64,000 bases of DNA from Microglena sp. YARC (GCA_022414725.1 CM039462.1:131024774-131088773); one strand, 5' to 3'. Numbered from the stretch's first letter, positions 1 to 10,984 are shown. The notes: generated from the sequence alone by a model not told the origin. Numbers and translations are program-made.

Positions 1-1140
1 CATGGGCGGCTCCTGACATCCATGGTGGCAGCGGGACCAGTCCGTCTAATGGTACAGGTATGCAGGGGTCATCTACACCTATGCTGTACATTTTTATTTT
101 TTTACTGACATGAGCGGCTCCTGTCATCCATGGCGGCAGCGGGGCCAGTCCGTCTAAAATACAGGTATGCAGCGGGTCTCCTACACCTAAGCTGTGAAGT
201 TTTATTTTTTCATGACATGGGCGGCTCCTGACATCCACAGGGGCAGCGGTGTCAGTCCGTATAATGGTACAGGTATGCAGCGGGTCTCCTACACCTATGC
301 TGTACATTTTTATTTTTTAACTGACATGGGCGGCTACTGACATCCACAGCGGCAGCGGTGTCAGTCCGTCTAATGCCACGGGTATGCGGGAGGTCATCAA
401 GAAGTCTGCTTTCAACACCCATGCTATGAAGTTTTATTTTTTGCCCTTACCCCCACCCCCCACCCCATTGGCTTAAAAGGCCAGTATCTTGCTGGGGGTC
501 ATCAAGAAGTATTGATTCGACACCCATGCTATAAAGTTTTATTTTTTGCTTGGCATGGGCGGCTCCTGACATCCATAGGGGTGGCGGGGTCAGTCCGACT
601 AATGGTACAGGTATGCAGGGGGACATCATAATTGTGTCGTGAAAGCTAGGTGTATACTGACCCTCTCGTCGAGCTCTATCAGTAGGTCATCACCGAGGGG
701 TGACTCCGGACATCCATGGGGGCGGCGGGGTCAGTCCGTCTACTGGCACAGGTATGCAGGAGGACATCAAGAATTATTGATTCGACATCCATGCTATGAA
801 GTTGTATTTTTTTACCTTCCCCCCCCCCCCCCTCCCCCCCCCACACACACACACTACACAACTTCCACCACACCACACAACTGCCACACCACACCACAAA
901 CACAACACAACTGCCACCACCACCCACTCACACACACACACACACACACACAACACAACTGTTCCCCACCCACCCACCCACCCAATTGGCTAAAAAGGCA
1001 AAAATCCACCTCACCAATAATTATTATGTTGTAAAAGTTAGGTGTATACTGACCCTCACGACGAGCTCTATCAGTTTTTCATCACCAAGAGGCTACTCCT
1101 GACTTGCATGGCTGCGGCGGGGTAAGTCCGCTTAATGATG
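1..1140. repeat. Degenerate ~107-bp tandem repeat
   Basis: A unit beginning with a form of CATGGGCGGCTCCTGACATC recurs near 1, 108, 217, 324, 553, 700 and 1090. It is followed each time by a 'cagtccgtctaatggtacagg' type block and a T-rich tail. A second motif (GGTGTATACTGACCCTC) occurs at about 650 and 1040. C-runs and CA microsatellite fill 803-985. No convincing coding sequence is seen; frames here are short and Pro/His/Thr low-complexity. Confidence 0.8.
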
Positions 1141-1317
1141 CTGTATGTACAAAATAATAATAGACAAATAAAAATGAAATAAATATTAACATAAAATAAA
1201 TATAAACATAAAATAAATATAAACATAAAATAAATAGTATGCCTTATTATGAGGCGTGAGGTTGAGGAAAGCAGCCCGTTTGCTTGCACTGAGGCCAACA
1301 ACCAAAAGTGCACAGGT

Positions 1318-1483
1318 ACGTATGCATGTATGTTACAGTCCAGGGGTAAATAAAAATAGGCTAAATAGGCTAAAAGGACTTGCACAACCATGATATCAGG
1401 AGGGGCTAAAAAAACCAAACATTGCTGAACTGAAACCCAAGCAGTATGTTTACCCATGGGGGGCCTTACTTTGTGCTACAGTG
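1318..1483 (+). mobile_element. Interspersed short repeat, family S1 (SINE-like)
   Basis: A unit of about 150 bp starting GTTACAGTCCAGGGGTA and ending near GTGCTACAGTGA. Related copies, some partial, lie at 11563-11650, 29588-29745, 33710-33850 and 36205-36365 on + and at 15283-15320, 25725-25830, 31490-31625 and 62475-62635 on -. No protein is encoded. The dispersed, orientation-independent distribution supports a mobile non-autonomous element; whether it is a true SINE is inference. Confidence 0.6.
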
Positions 1484-1559
1484 AAGATTCAAGTCTACGC
1501 TTGTATGCAGGTGTCCAGTTAATTATAATTATAATTCAGTTAATTATAGTTATAATTAT

Positions 1560-1925
1560 AATTCAGTTAATTATAGTTATAATTATATTACATTACATTA
1601 CATTACATGTTAAAGTCTACTTGACACCGTGAGGGTGTATGAGACTCTGTGCTTTAAACAAAAAGAAAAAGCACCCACAAAGCAAAAAACCCCATTACAT
1701 CAGGGGTGTGTCGAGGACAAACAAACCAAACTCCCAACCACCGTTTTGGTGGCGTAGGTATTAAACCCCTTAGAGCAGGACCCAGATCTCAACCACTTAC
1801 AGTGGCGGAGGTAAGAAGCTAACAAATGAGAAGTCTCAAGAAGAAAAAAAAGGGATAATAAATTACGGTGCCACTAAGCAGTCCAGGGCTTCCTGTCTTG
1901 CTCTTCTACAATATAATTCAAGTCT
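1560..1925 (-). mobile_element. LINE 3' tail, reverse copy
   Basis: This is the reverse complement of the 3' end of the non-LTR element at 14940-15235. Shared blocks are a short ATTAC-type tail repeat, GTTAAAGTCTACTTGACACC, a CTTT/AAAG-rich stretch and the end of the coding region (around 1890). It is a 5'-truncated retrotransposed copy. Two more tails are at 29129-29265 (+) and 33855-34060 (-). Confidence 0.8.
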
Positions 1926-2651
1926 TATTATAATTCAGTTAATTATAATTCAGATAATTATAATTCAGATAATTATAATTCAAGTCTACGAAATTGGAAA
2001 TTAGTACGCCATGCCACAGGCGAGAGAGGGAACCCTCTCGTTTGCATGCATGTGCACATACTGGAGAATAGCTACCATGTTGGTTTTATTTGGTTTTGCA
2101 GGCTTTCCTCCGAAGAGAACAACCTACATAACTCTGCTTATGTTTGGAAGAGCCTTCCTAATCTATTTTTAGTCGTGAATGGAGTTCCACCCTAGGAGGT
2201 GGGTCTCCCTACTCAAACCAGCAGCACCGAGGATTCATTTAGTCGGGTTTATTTGGCTTCGCAGACCCTCTGCGCCTGAGCTTGGACTACCCCGCTACAG
2301 CACGGAGGGAAGTTCTCGAACTCTCCCAAGGCGGCAAATCCGAGATTTTGTAAACCTGGCCAGGGCTCGAACCTCAGACCCGTCTGATCATTGACTGGGT
2401 AATACTATTCCATACACCCCAGAGCTTGAAACTTGATATTTCAAGTCTACGATTATATACGGATGTCCAGTTGGAGGTTGGCCCCAGTAAAAGCAAACGG
2501 GCTGGCCCCCTCAACCTTATGCCTCGTAAAAGGTGTACTATTTATTTATTTATTCATTTATTTATTCATTTATCTAAGTCCCAAGGAAGGCATGGCCATC
2601 GATGAATTGCAGGCGGAGAAGTCCCCCCATACCCTAAACCCTACCCCCCCC

Positions 2652-2682
<31 letters not shown>

Positions 2683-2753
2683 ACTCACCACCACCTCCCC
2701 CCTATCTATTTATTTGTTTATTTACTTATTTTTGTTTTTTTTACTTATGTATT
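1926..2753. other. Non-coding, mixed repeats
   Basis: The first part is AT-rich with repeated TTATAATTCAG-like units. Around 2180-2245 is a block shared with 29886-29950 (AGGAGGTGGGTCTCCC and ACCGAGGATTCA). Around 2345-2400 the - strand shows a possible tRNA-type B box (GAGGTTCGAGCCC), so a tRNA-derived SINE head is possible. 2465-2580 is one copy of the GGCCCCAGTGCAAGCAAACG repeat. 2640-2700 is poly-C and CA. Confidence 0.5.
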
Positions 2754-2800
2754 TACAGGTTTCCCAAGCACGGGTGTCCTCCCCGCCTCCCCCCCCCCCC
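2754..2800 (+). pseudogene. Duplicate of splice acceptor and exon start
   Basis: Positions 2754-2795 repeat, with changes, the junction at 2880-2925: a CAG acceptor followed by the same 'caagcacgggtgtcctccccgcc' type exon start. This copy degenerates into poly-C after about 35 bases, so it cannot code as the real exon does. It fits the boundary-duplication pattern seen elsewhere in the window. Confidence 0.6.
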
Positions 2801-2883
2801 CAAACACACACACACACACAACCACCCTATCAATTAATTATTTATTAATTTATTTACTTGCGTATTTACTTATGTATTCACAG

Positions 2884-3196
2884 GTGTCCAAAGCACGGGT
2901 GTCCTCCCCGCCCTCTCTCCCACGGCGAGGGCACATGGCCGGCAAAGTTGTGGTCCGAGCCCTCTGCTACCAATGCTACCCTGCATGGCGGAGACTTCTA
3001 CTCTGCTCATCGCCTCCTGTTGTAAAGCACTGTTCACGGACCAGGGCCAGCTTGGGCTTGGAGAAAGTGATATTCCCCACCAGGCACTGGCTGGAGCTTC
3101 AATCTCTGCTTACGCCCTCCACCCCATGGGGACTGTCTCTTGTATGGAGGCTTGCATCCACGCGCTCGTGTGCCTACTGAGAGGGACTCCTTTCGG
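2884..3196 (+). CDS. Unrecognised large protein, exon a (internal)
   Basis: This internal exon is preceded by TATTCACAG and followed by GTAGGG. It opens in phase 1 and closes in phase 2, and the next exon (3568) restores the frame (TTC-GG joined to C). Its product is moderately hydrophobic and Cys/Leu-rich (motifs ETSTLLIASCCKALF and CMEACIHALVCLLRG), which suggests a helical-repeat-like fold, but no family is recognised. Five exons (2884-3196, 3568-3860, 4054-4294, 5453-10967, 12500-12583) add up in frame to 2147 codons plus stop. Exons upstream of 2884 were not found, so the N-terminus is missing or outside the window. Confidence 0.55.
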
Positions 3197-3204
3197 GTAG
3201 GGGA

Positions 3205-3398
3205 AAGCTACTTTTTTGTGCGACGCGTTGCCATTCCGTCGCTGCATGGCGACGCACGGGTTTGGCCAAACTAGTCAGAACTGCCCCCCCCCCCCCCCCC
3301 CCCCCCCCCTTCCCCCCCGAACCCCCTAGGATTTGAGCTCAGCACTGGGGTCAAACCAAGGCGCTCACTATGCGACGCGTCACATGAAACAAAACAGT
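3205..3398. mobile_element. Partial MITE, family M1
   Basis: 3209-3280 carries CTTTTTTGTGCGACGCGTTG followed by a block ending AAACTAGTCAGAA. It matches, in inverted orientation, 11410-11507. The other half is replaced by a run of about 30 C and an unrelated stretch containing a second GCGACGCGT near 3371. It lies inside the intron 3197-3567. Confidence 0.6.
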
Positions 3399-3553
3399 GG
3401 GGAAAGCTGGTCAGCACTTATCTTCCTTAACCACCCAAACCCTAACCCTAAAACCAACTAGACACTATATCCTAAACCCTAAACCTAACCCACCTGAACC
3501 CTAAACCACCTAAAGCTGAACCACCTAAACACAAGTGCTGACCAGCTTTCCCC
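3399..3553. mobile_element. Short TIR element with CCCTAAA core (family T)
   Basis: Terminal inverted repeats of about 21 bp lie at 3399-3419 (starting GGGGAAAGCTGGTCAG) and 3533-3553. The core holds many CCCTAAA/CCTAAAC variants resembling Arabidopsis-type telomere repeats. The element is intronic and its right end sits 14 bases before the splice acceptor at 3567. No clean target duplication was found. Architecture matches the elements at 3865-4037 and 20007-20147. Confidence 0.75.
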
Positions 3554-3567
3554 AACTCCCCCTACAG

Positions 3568-3860
3568 CAACCTGCCCGGGATGTTGAACGACAGCTCAGA
3601 AGGGATAGAGCTGCTCCTACGTGTGATCAGACCCTTGTCGGTGGCAGCTGGTGTAGGCAGAGGGACGTCGCCCTCCATGGGCCCTCCACCAGCTCCTGGA
3701 GATCACGGCGTGGGCGTGGCTAGTGGGACGGGGCGTGGGGCGCTTCCCCACACCCCCATGGGAAGCCCGCTCAATGCTGCTGGGCGCAGCCCCCCTACTG
3801 CTGCTGGGCATAGCCCCCAACTGGCCCACGGCTGTTTGGCATCCCCTCAGGCCAACACCG
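3568..3860 (+). CDS. Unrecognised large protein, exon b
   Basis: It begins after CCCCTACAG. The first part is a helical-looking segment (NLPGMLNDSSEGIELLLRVI), followed by a Gly/Pro/Ser-rich linker. The frame is open to a TAG at 3876. A donor GTACGG after base 3860 gives phase 1 and joins correctly to the acceptor before 4054. An alternative donor (GTAGGG after 3865) would put the next exon out of frame. The end of this exon is interrupted by the TIR element at 3865-4037. Confidence 0.55.
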
Positions 3861-3864
3861 GTAC

Positions 3865-4037
3865 GGTAGGGGGAACTTAGCCCCCACTTAAGTTAGCCCC
3901 CACTCATCTAAAACCTAAACCAACTTAGACCCTGAACCCGAAAACCACCTAAACCCTAAACCTTTGAATTTTAAACCTAAACCACTAAACCCTAAACCCC
4001 CTAAACTTAAGTGGGGGCTAACTTGCTCCCATCCACC
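3865..4037. mobile_element. TIR element inserted in coding sequence (family T)
   Basis: The left end GGTAGGGGGAACTTAGCCCC and the right end, read in reverse complement GGTGGGAGCAAGTTAGCCCC, form 28-bp terminal inverted repeats continuing to CACTTAAG. The core is CCCTAAA-like. GGTAC is present on both sides (3860-3864 and 4038-4042) as a 5-bp target duplication. Removing the element and one GGTAC copy leaves an open frame running from exon b into exon c. The predicted intron 3861-4053 removes the element plus 15 coding bases. Confidence 0.8.
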
Positions 4038-4053
4038 GGTACCGGCACTGCAG

Positions 4054-4294
4054 GTGGTGGTGGTGGCTTGCGTCACTCCAAGGACGGGTATGTGAGTCCC
4101 ATACCGAGCCCCACCGCCCCGCTGGGGGGCAAGGCCCAGCTGGTGCACAAGACGCCTGCCCGGCTGGTTGATGCGATCGTGTGTGAGTTGTGGAGAGACG
4201 GGGTGTTGGATGTGCTGCTGAGTGCCCGGCATGCAGGGCAGGACATCCAGAGGTGCTTGGATGTTCTGACCACGACAGCAGAGACAGCGCTGAG
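4054..4294 (+). CDS. Unrecognised large protein, exon c
   Basis: Acceptor GCACTGCAG, donor GAG|GTAGGC; it enters in phase 1 and leaves in phase 2. After a Gly-rich start it encodes a helical segment including ARLVDAIVCELWRDGVLDVL and ending DVLTTTAETAL-R. Joining AG to the G at 5453 regenerates the Arg codon and runs into SPYPVLAKSTLAFLEACL, which continues the helical character. The exon end is the seed of the donor array that follows. Confidence 0.65.
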
Positions 4295-4890
4295 GTAGGC
4301 AGTTAAGGTGGTTGGTAGGTGGTCGGTAGGTGGTTGGATGTTCTGACCACAACAGCAGAGACAGCGCTGAGGTAAGCACTTAAGGTGGTTGGTAGATGGT
4401 TGGATGTTCTGACCACCACAGCAGAGACAGCGCTGAGGTAAGCAGTTAAGGTGATTGGTAGGTGGTTGGATGTTCTGACCACAACAGCAGAGACAGCGCT
4501 GAGGTAAGCAGTTCAGGTGGTTGGTAGGTGGTTGGATGTTCTGACCACGGCAGCAGAGACAGCGCTGAGGTGAGCAGTTAAGGTGGTTGATAGGTGGTTG
4601 GTAGGTGGTTGGATGTTCTGACCACGGCAGCAGAGACAGCGCTGAGGTGAGCAGTTAAGGTGGTTGGTAGGTGGTTGGATGTTCTGACCACGGCAGCAGA
4701 GACAGCGCTGAGGTAAGCAGTTAAGGTGGTTGGCAGGTGGTTGGTAGGTGGTTGGATGTTCTGACCACGGCAGCAGAGACAGCGCTGAGGTAAGCAGTTC
4801 AGGTGGTTGGTTGGTGGTTGGTAGGTGGTTGGATGTTCTGACCACGGCAGCAGAGACAGCGCTGAGGTAAGCAGTTAAGGTGGTTGGTGT
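4295..4890 (+). repeat. Tandem array of exon-end plus splice donor (66/77 bp)
   Basis: The last ~40 bases of exon c plus donor (TTCTGACCAC...GCGCTGAG|GT) are repeated. GT donors fall at 4295, 4372, 4438, 4504, 4570, 4646, 4713, 4790 and 4866, spaced 66, 67, 76 or 77 bp. The eight downstream copies have GTAAGC or GTGAGC, closer to consensus than the first (GTAGGC). Linkers are GGTTGGTAGGTGGTTGG-type repeats. Read-through past the first donor meets TAG at 4296. Confidence 0.9.
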
Positions 4891-5348
4891 GGAGGGGAGG
4901 AAAGTGTAGAGGGGAGGGAAGTGTGGAGGGGAGGGAAGTATGAAGGAATGGATGTGTGTGGGTGGGTGGGTGGTAAGGGGTAGGGGGGGAAGCGTATAGC
5001 GAGGGTGGAGATGGCTGGGTGGTGGGTGGTGGTGTGGTATGGGGGAGAAGCAGAGTGTGTGTCAAGGGGGTGGGGATGGGGGGCAGAAAGATGTAGGGTA
5101 AAGTTGGGGATCGTGAAGGTCCTGGGGAGAGGGGGGGGGGGGGTATGTAGAGAGAGTAGGGAAGGGAAGGGGGCATGCGTAATGTATTTTCAGTTTTGAT
5201 GGAGGGAATATCTCAACGGTGTGGTGACATACAAGGGTGTTACCCATTCTGTATCCCAGACCAGGACCCAGGACCAGGGTGGAAGGTGGCCAAGGGCCAC
5301 ACGGGCTACCGTACTAGCACATGCATGCATACATACATGCATACAGAA

Positions 5349-5381
<33 letters not shown>

Positions 5382-5452
5382 TAAGCAGAGGCCAGCCAAT
5401 AGGAAGCAACTGCCAACCCTAACAGCAACTGTTTGACTGTTCTCACACACAG
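4891..5452. other. Intron remainder, G-rich and (GACA)n
   Basis: G-rich, T-poor sequence to 5190, a CATA/CATG-rich stretch near 5320, and a (GACA)n microsatellite at about 5350-5382. It ends at the acceptor TCTCACACACAG before 5453. Nothing else is seen. Confidence 0.6.
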
Positions 5453-8400
5453 GTCGCCGTATCCCGTCCTAGCAAAGTCCACGCTTGCTTTCCTGGAGGC
5501 ATGCTTGTCTCCTCTCGAACCCATTGACCTATTCAATGGTGAACCTGTCCCCCAAGTCACCTTATCCCCGGCTCTCCATTTCGCGGTGTCTGATATGACC
5601 TCTATGGTGATGGAAGCGCCGGGCGTGGGAAGTCAGATGGCTGACTTGGGTACGTCTGTCTTGGGAACGTCTGGGTTGGCCACCTCTGTCTTGCACAGAC
5701 AGCGGGAGGAAAAGAGGGAGCAGCAGGAGCAGCTGCAAAAGCAGCAAGAGCAGAAGAAGAGGCAGCGAGATGAGCTACAACAGCAGCAGAACCAGCTGCA
5801 GCCCCAGGACCAGCAAAAACAAATACAGAAGGAGCTAGTAGGGGCGCCGCAACAACAGCAGCAGCAGCAGCAGCTAGGACAGCAGCAACCCCAGGACCAT
5901 CAAAATCAAGTGCAGCAGGAGCTAGTAGGGGCGCCGCAACAACAGCAGCAGCAGCAGTTGCACAAGCAGCAGCAGCAGCAGCAGCAGCTAAGACAGCAGC
6001 CCACAAGAGGTCCCCCTGGGTTCCCCGTTGCTCCAGAGGACTTGGAACGTGCAACCGGGGTGAAGCGTAAAGCGAAAGATCCCTTTGTGGCGTCCCAAAC
6101 AGAGTACGCGAGAATCCCACCTGTGGGGTCTGCGTCCAAGGGGGGGCCTGGTGCAGGTACAGGTGGTGCTGGTGGTGGACAGGCTGGCAGTGGCCAGAAA
6201 CCGCGAGTTGGTGGTAGGGCGAAGAGACGCAGAGCCACAGGTCTGTGCACCTACACTACGTTGGATGCCTCACAGGCGGAAATACGGTACTTGTGGGGCA
6301 GCGAGGACACCGATTCGTCTCCTGGAGAGGACCCCCACCCTCAGGTTTTGGACCCCCTACCTCAGGTTAACGACCCCCAACCACAAAAGCTCCATACACA
6401 TGCTCCTGTGCCAGCTACTGCAGTCACTCCTGCTGCTGTTGCTGCTGCTATCAATGGTGCCACTGGATCTGCAGATGCTGCTGCTGGCTGTAGGCCTGCT
6501 ACGTCAACTGCTGCTGGTGGAACTCTGGTGCCTGCTTTTGCAGTTTCTTCTGCTGCTTCTACGGATGCTGCTGCTGCTGCCAATGGCGTTGCTGGTTCTG
6601 CTGATGCTGATGCTTGTTGTAAACCTGCTGCTACTACGGATGCTGCTGCTACTACTGCCAATGGCGTTGCTGGTTCTACTGATGCTGGTGCTGGTCGTAA
6701 ACCTGCTGCAGCTGCTGCTGCTGCTACTGCAACCAACGGTGCTTCTGGTTGTACCGATGCTGCTCTTGGTTGTAAGCCTGCCTCTACAGCTGCTACTGCT
6801 ACTGCTGCCAATGGCGTTGCTGGTTCTACTGCTGCTGCTGCTGCTGGTCGTAAGCCTGCTGCTGCAGCTGCTGCTGCTGCTATCAACGGTGATGCTGGTT
6901 CCACTGATGCTGCTCTTGGTTGTAAACCTGCTGCAGCTGCTGCTGCTGCTACTGCTACCAATGGTGCTGCTGGTTCTACCGATGCTGCTCTTGATTGTAA
7001 GCCTGCTGCAGCAGCTGCTACTGCTACCAATGGTGCTGCTGGTTCTACTGATGCTGCTCTTGGTTGTAAGCCTGCTGCTGCAGCTGCTGCTGCTGCTATC
7101 AACGGTGCTGCTGGTTCTACTGATGCTGCTCTTGGTTGTAAACCTGCTGCAGCTGCTACTGCTACTGCTACCAATGGTGCTGCTGGTTCTACTGATGCTG
7201 CTCTTGGTTGTAAGCCTGGTGCTTCAGCTGCTGCTGCTACTGCTACCAATGGTGCTGCTGGTTCTACTGATGCTGCTCTTGGTTGTAAGCCTGCTGCTGC
7301 AGCTGCTGCTGGTTCTACTGATGCTGCTCTTGGTTGTAAACCTGCTGCAGCTGCTGCTGCTACTGCTACCAATGGTGCTGCTGGTTCTACCGATGCTGCT
7401 CTTGGTTGTAAGCCTGCTGCAGCAGCTGCTACTGCTACCAATAGTGCTGCTGGTTCTACTGATGCTGCTGTTGGTTGTAAGCCTGCTGATGCTATCAACG
7501 GTGCTGCTGGTTCTACTGATGCTGCTCTTGGTTGTAAACCTGCTGCAGCTGCTGCTGCTACTGCTACCAATGGTGCTGCTGGTTCTACCGATGCTGCTCT
7601 TGGTTGTAAACCTGCTGCAGCTGCTACTGCTACTGCTACCAATGGTGCTGCTGGTTCTACTGATGCTGCTCTTCGTTGTAAGCCTGCTGCTGCAGCTGCT
7701 GCTACTGCTATCAACGGTGCTGCTGGTTCTACTGATGCTGCTCTTGGTTGTAAACCTGCTGCAGCTGCTACTGCTACTGCTACCAATGGTGCTGCTGGTT
7801 CTACTGATGCTGCTCTTGGTTGTAAGCCTGGTGCTTCAGCTGCTGCTGCTACTGCTACCAACGGTGGTACTGGTCGTATTGATGCTGCTGTTGGTTGTCA
7901 GCCTGCTTGTGTCTCCTCGGGAGCCATCCAGGCAGCAGCATACGGGCCAGGTGTACTGAGGCCAGCAGAGGCGCCAGCTGTACATGTGCCAGCTCATCGG
8001 CCAGCTGTACAGGTGCTAGTGCACGAGCCAGCTCAGCAACCAGCTGTACAGCTGCCAGCTCAGCGGCCAGCTGTACAGCTGTCAGTGCACGTGCCAGCTC
8101 ATCAGCCAGATGTAAAGGGGCCAGCACAGATGCCAGCTCAGCGGCAAGATATACAGGGGCGAGCGCAGGGGCCAGATGTACATGTGCCAGCTCACTGGCA
8201 AGATGTACAGGGGCTAGCACAGCGACAAGATATGCAGGTGACCGCGAAGCGATTGAGCACTATGCATGAGAGTAGCAGTGCTGGTGGTGGCGCTGCTGCT
8301 GGTGCTTGGGATGCTGCTGCTGTTGGCGCTGGCACACAAGGTGGTGACAGCAGACTGTCTAGTCTCCAAGGAAGTATAACAACAGTGAAAATAGGAAGTT

Positions 8401-9645
8401 TGGAGACGGTCAGAGTCGGAAGTCTGGAGACAGTTGATTTTGGCAGTGGGGATGTGTTTGACTTGGAGGTTGAGCCAACTCAGAAACTAATGGATGGCAT
8501 CGCTCGGAGCCATGCGGCAGGCGCTCAGGCTGCAGCTCGCTTTCAATCACCAGCCCTCCAAAGTCGTTTCAAACTCCTGGGAGATGATTGTGCCGCCGCT
8601 GCTGCTGCTGCTGCTGCTGCTGCTTCCACACCTTCAGGAGCTGCCACTCACACTGCTGCTGCTGCTGCTGCTATCTCAGCCGCTGCTCCTTTTGCTGCTC
8701 TAGTTTCCTCTCCTGCTGCTGCTGCTGCTGCTGCTTCCACTCCCTCAGGCACTGCCACTTACACTACTGCTGCTGCTGCTGTTATCTCAGCCGCTGCTCC
8801 TTGTGCTGCTCTAGTTTCCTCTCCTGCTGCTGCTGCTGCTGCTGCTTCCACTCCTTCAGGCACTGCCACTTACACTGCTGCTGCTGCTGCTGCTGCTATC
8901 TCCGCCGCCGCTCCTAGTGCTGCTCTAGTTTCCTCTCCTGCTGCCGCTGCTGCTGCTGCTGCTGCTGCTGTTGGCGCTCCATCAGCGTCCCCTCCTGTTG
9001 CCGCTGCTACTGGTGCTGCTCCAGCCGCTGCCGCTGCTGCTGCTGCTGCTGTTACTGCAGCTTCCACTCATGATGCTGCTGCCGCAGCTACCATTGCTGC
9101 TCCTGCTACTGCAGCTGCTGATGGAGCTTCCACTCTTGCAACCTCTGCCGCTGCCGCTGCCGCTGCCACCGGTGCTGACTCAGCTGCTGCCACTGCCACG
9201 GGTGCTGCTACTGTTGCTGCTGGTGGTGCTGATGCTACTGCACCAGCCTTCACTCCTGCTGTCGCTAACACTGCTGCTGGCTCTGCTGCTGATGCTGCTA
9301 CTGCCACTGGTGCTGCTCTTCTTGCTGCTCCTGCTGCAGCTGCAGCTGGCACTCCTACTGCCACCACCACTGCCACTAGCAGTGTTCCTGCTGCTGTTGG
9401 TGCTGCTGCAGCTGGCACTCCTATTGCTTCCACTGCCACTAGCGGTGCTGCTGCTGCTGCTGCTGTTGGTGCTACTGCAGCTGGCACTCCTGTAGCTTCC
9501 ACTGCTACCGGCGCTGCTCTTGCTGTTACTCCTGCTGCTGCCGCAGCTTCAAACCATGCTGTCACTGTTTCTAGTTCTGCTCCTGCTGCTGGTACTGCTT
9601 CTAGTGCTGCTTCTCCTGCTGTTGCTCCTGCTGCTGCTCCTGCTT

Positions 9646-9677
<32 letters not shown>

Positions 9678-10967
9678 ACTACTGCTTCTACTGCTGCTAC
9701 TGCTTCTAGTACTCCTGCTGCAGCAGCTAAGCACGGAACAGACCCAAAAGTGCATCACACTTCACTAAAGCGTGGCCTCTATGTCTCTGGCATCATGGGC
9801 GTAGATGGCTCGAAGCGTGGTAGGCTCAGCCTGACGCCTCCGAGATCAACGCCGTCAGATTCTTCTGGAGCAGGTATCCATGCATCACTGCCAGATCCTT
9901 CTAGACCAGGTGCCAAATCCTCTCGGATGATAGCTCTTTCCGGACCTGGCACCGAACCTGCTTCTGGCCCTGTCCAGGTGCTTGCTCTTTCCAGAGCTGC
10001 TTCCGGACCTGCTTCTGAACCTGCTCGGGTGCTAGCTCTTTCCGGACCTTGCACCAGACCTGGCACCGGACCTATCCAGGTGCTTGCTCTTTCCGGACCT
10101 GCTTCCGGACCTTCTTTCGTACCTTCTTCTGAACCTGCTCAGGTGCTAGCTCTTTCCGGACCTGGTGCCAGACCTGGCACCGGACCTGGCACGGATCCCT
10201 CTCATGTGTCACATCCTCCTGGACCAACAACCACACCCTCCCGGATGTCACATCCTTCTCAACCAGGCACCACCCCCTGTAGGGTGTCAGATCCTTCTGG
10301 ACAAGCCACCGCCCCCTCTCGGCTGTCAGATCCTTCAGGTGCCTACCCCTCACGGGGGCCGGATCCTTCTCAGCCAGGCACCACCCCCTGTAGGGTGCAA
10401 GATACTTCTGGCCAAGCCACCGCCCCCTCTCGGCTCTCAGATCCTTCTGGTTTAGGTGCCTGCCCCTCTCGGCTCTCAGATCCTTCTGGTTTAGGTGCCT
10501 GCCCCTCTCGGGTGTCGGATCCTTCTCAGCCAGGCACCACCCCCGCTCAAGTGGTACATCCTTCTGGACAAGCCACCAACCCCTATGGGGGGGCGTATCC
10601 TTCTAGTTCAGATGCCTGCCCCTTACGGGTGTCAGATCCTTCTCAGCCAGGCACCATCCCCGCTCAAGTGGTACATCCTTCAGGTCCAGACACCGACCCC
10701 TCTGGGGTGCCGTATCCTTCGGGTCCATCCCCCTCCACCTCTGGAACGAGGGAAACTGCAAAGACTGCAACACGAGCTTTGGAGACTGCGCTAGGCTCTG
10801 CTGCACAGCAAGGCCCGTCGACTTCCAAAGCGTCTCTGGAGAACTCAAATGAGCAGGCACCAATCCCTGAAGAAGCACCAAAGGCCTGTTTGACTGCCTG
10901 CCTGCCAGGCAAGCTTTTGGAGCAGCTGGAAACGGTGTGCATGAGCCAGGCCTGGTCAGAAATGAAG
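5453..10967 (+). CDS. Unrecognised large protein, exon d: Gln/Ala/Pro repeat exon
   Basis: A 5.5-kb open exon (1838 codons plus one base) between TCTCACACACAG and AAG|GTAAGG. Regions in order: a helical start (YPVLAKSTLAFLEACL) and acidic/hydrophobic segment; Gln-rich coiled-coil-like stretch (5700-6000); basic patch with KRKAKD and KRRRATG (about 6060-6240), a possible nuclear signal; ~18 copies of a ~25-residue repeat with core GAAGSTDAALGCKPA (6430-7900); VPAHQPAVQ repeats (7960-8240); poly-Ala (8590-9725); two Pro/Ser/Gly repeat families (9900-10190 and 10195-10720); and a charged C-terminal part (LEQLETVCMSQAWSEMK). Function is unknown. The Ala and Gln tracts come from (GCT/CAG)n-type DNA. 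Confidence 0.75.
6430..7905 (+). repeat. ~75-bp coding tandem repeat
   Basis: About 18 units of roughly 54-81 bp keep frame and encode [T/I]NGAAGSTDAALGCKPAAA-like blocks. Variation is mostly in the number of Ala codons between GCKP and TNGA. Units are nearly identical, so the array is young or homogenised. All length changes are multiples of three, which supports selection on the frame. Confidence 0.9.
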
Positions 10968-10984
10968 GTAAGGCCCATGTACTG

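Noticed and set aside
3430..3530. True telomere or subtelomere
   Set aside because: CCCTAAA variants are short, degenerate and enclosed by terminal inverted repeats, and genes continue on both sides.
6085..7959. Long Leu-rich + frame and long Ala-rich - frame overlapping the repeat exon
   Set aside because: They are alternate readings of GCT/CTG trinucleotide repeats. The frame called is supported by helical non-repeat ends and by splice phases on both sides.
4054..10967. Assignment of the large repeat gene to a HECT-type E3 ligase or similar helical-repeat family
   Set aside because: Only general helical character is seen; no diagnostic motif could be named, so it is left unrecognised.
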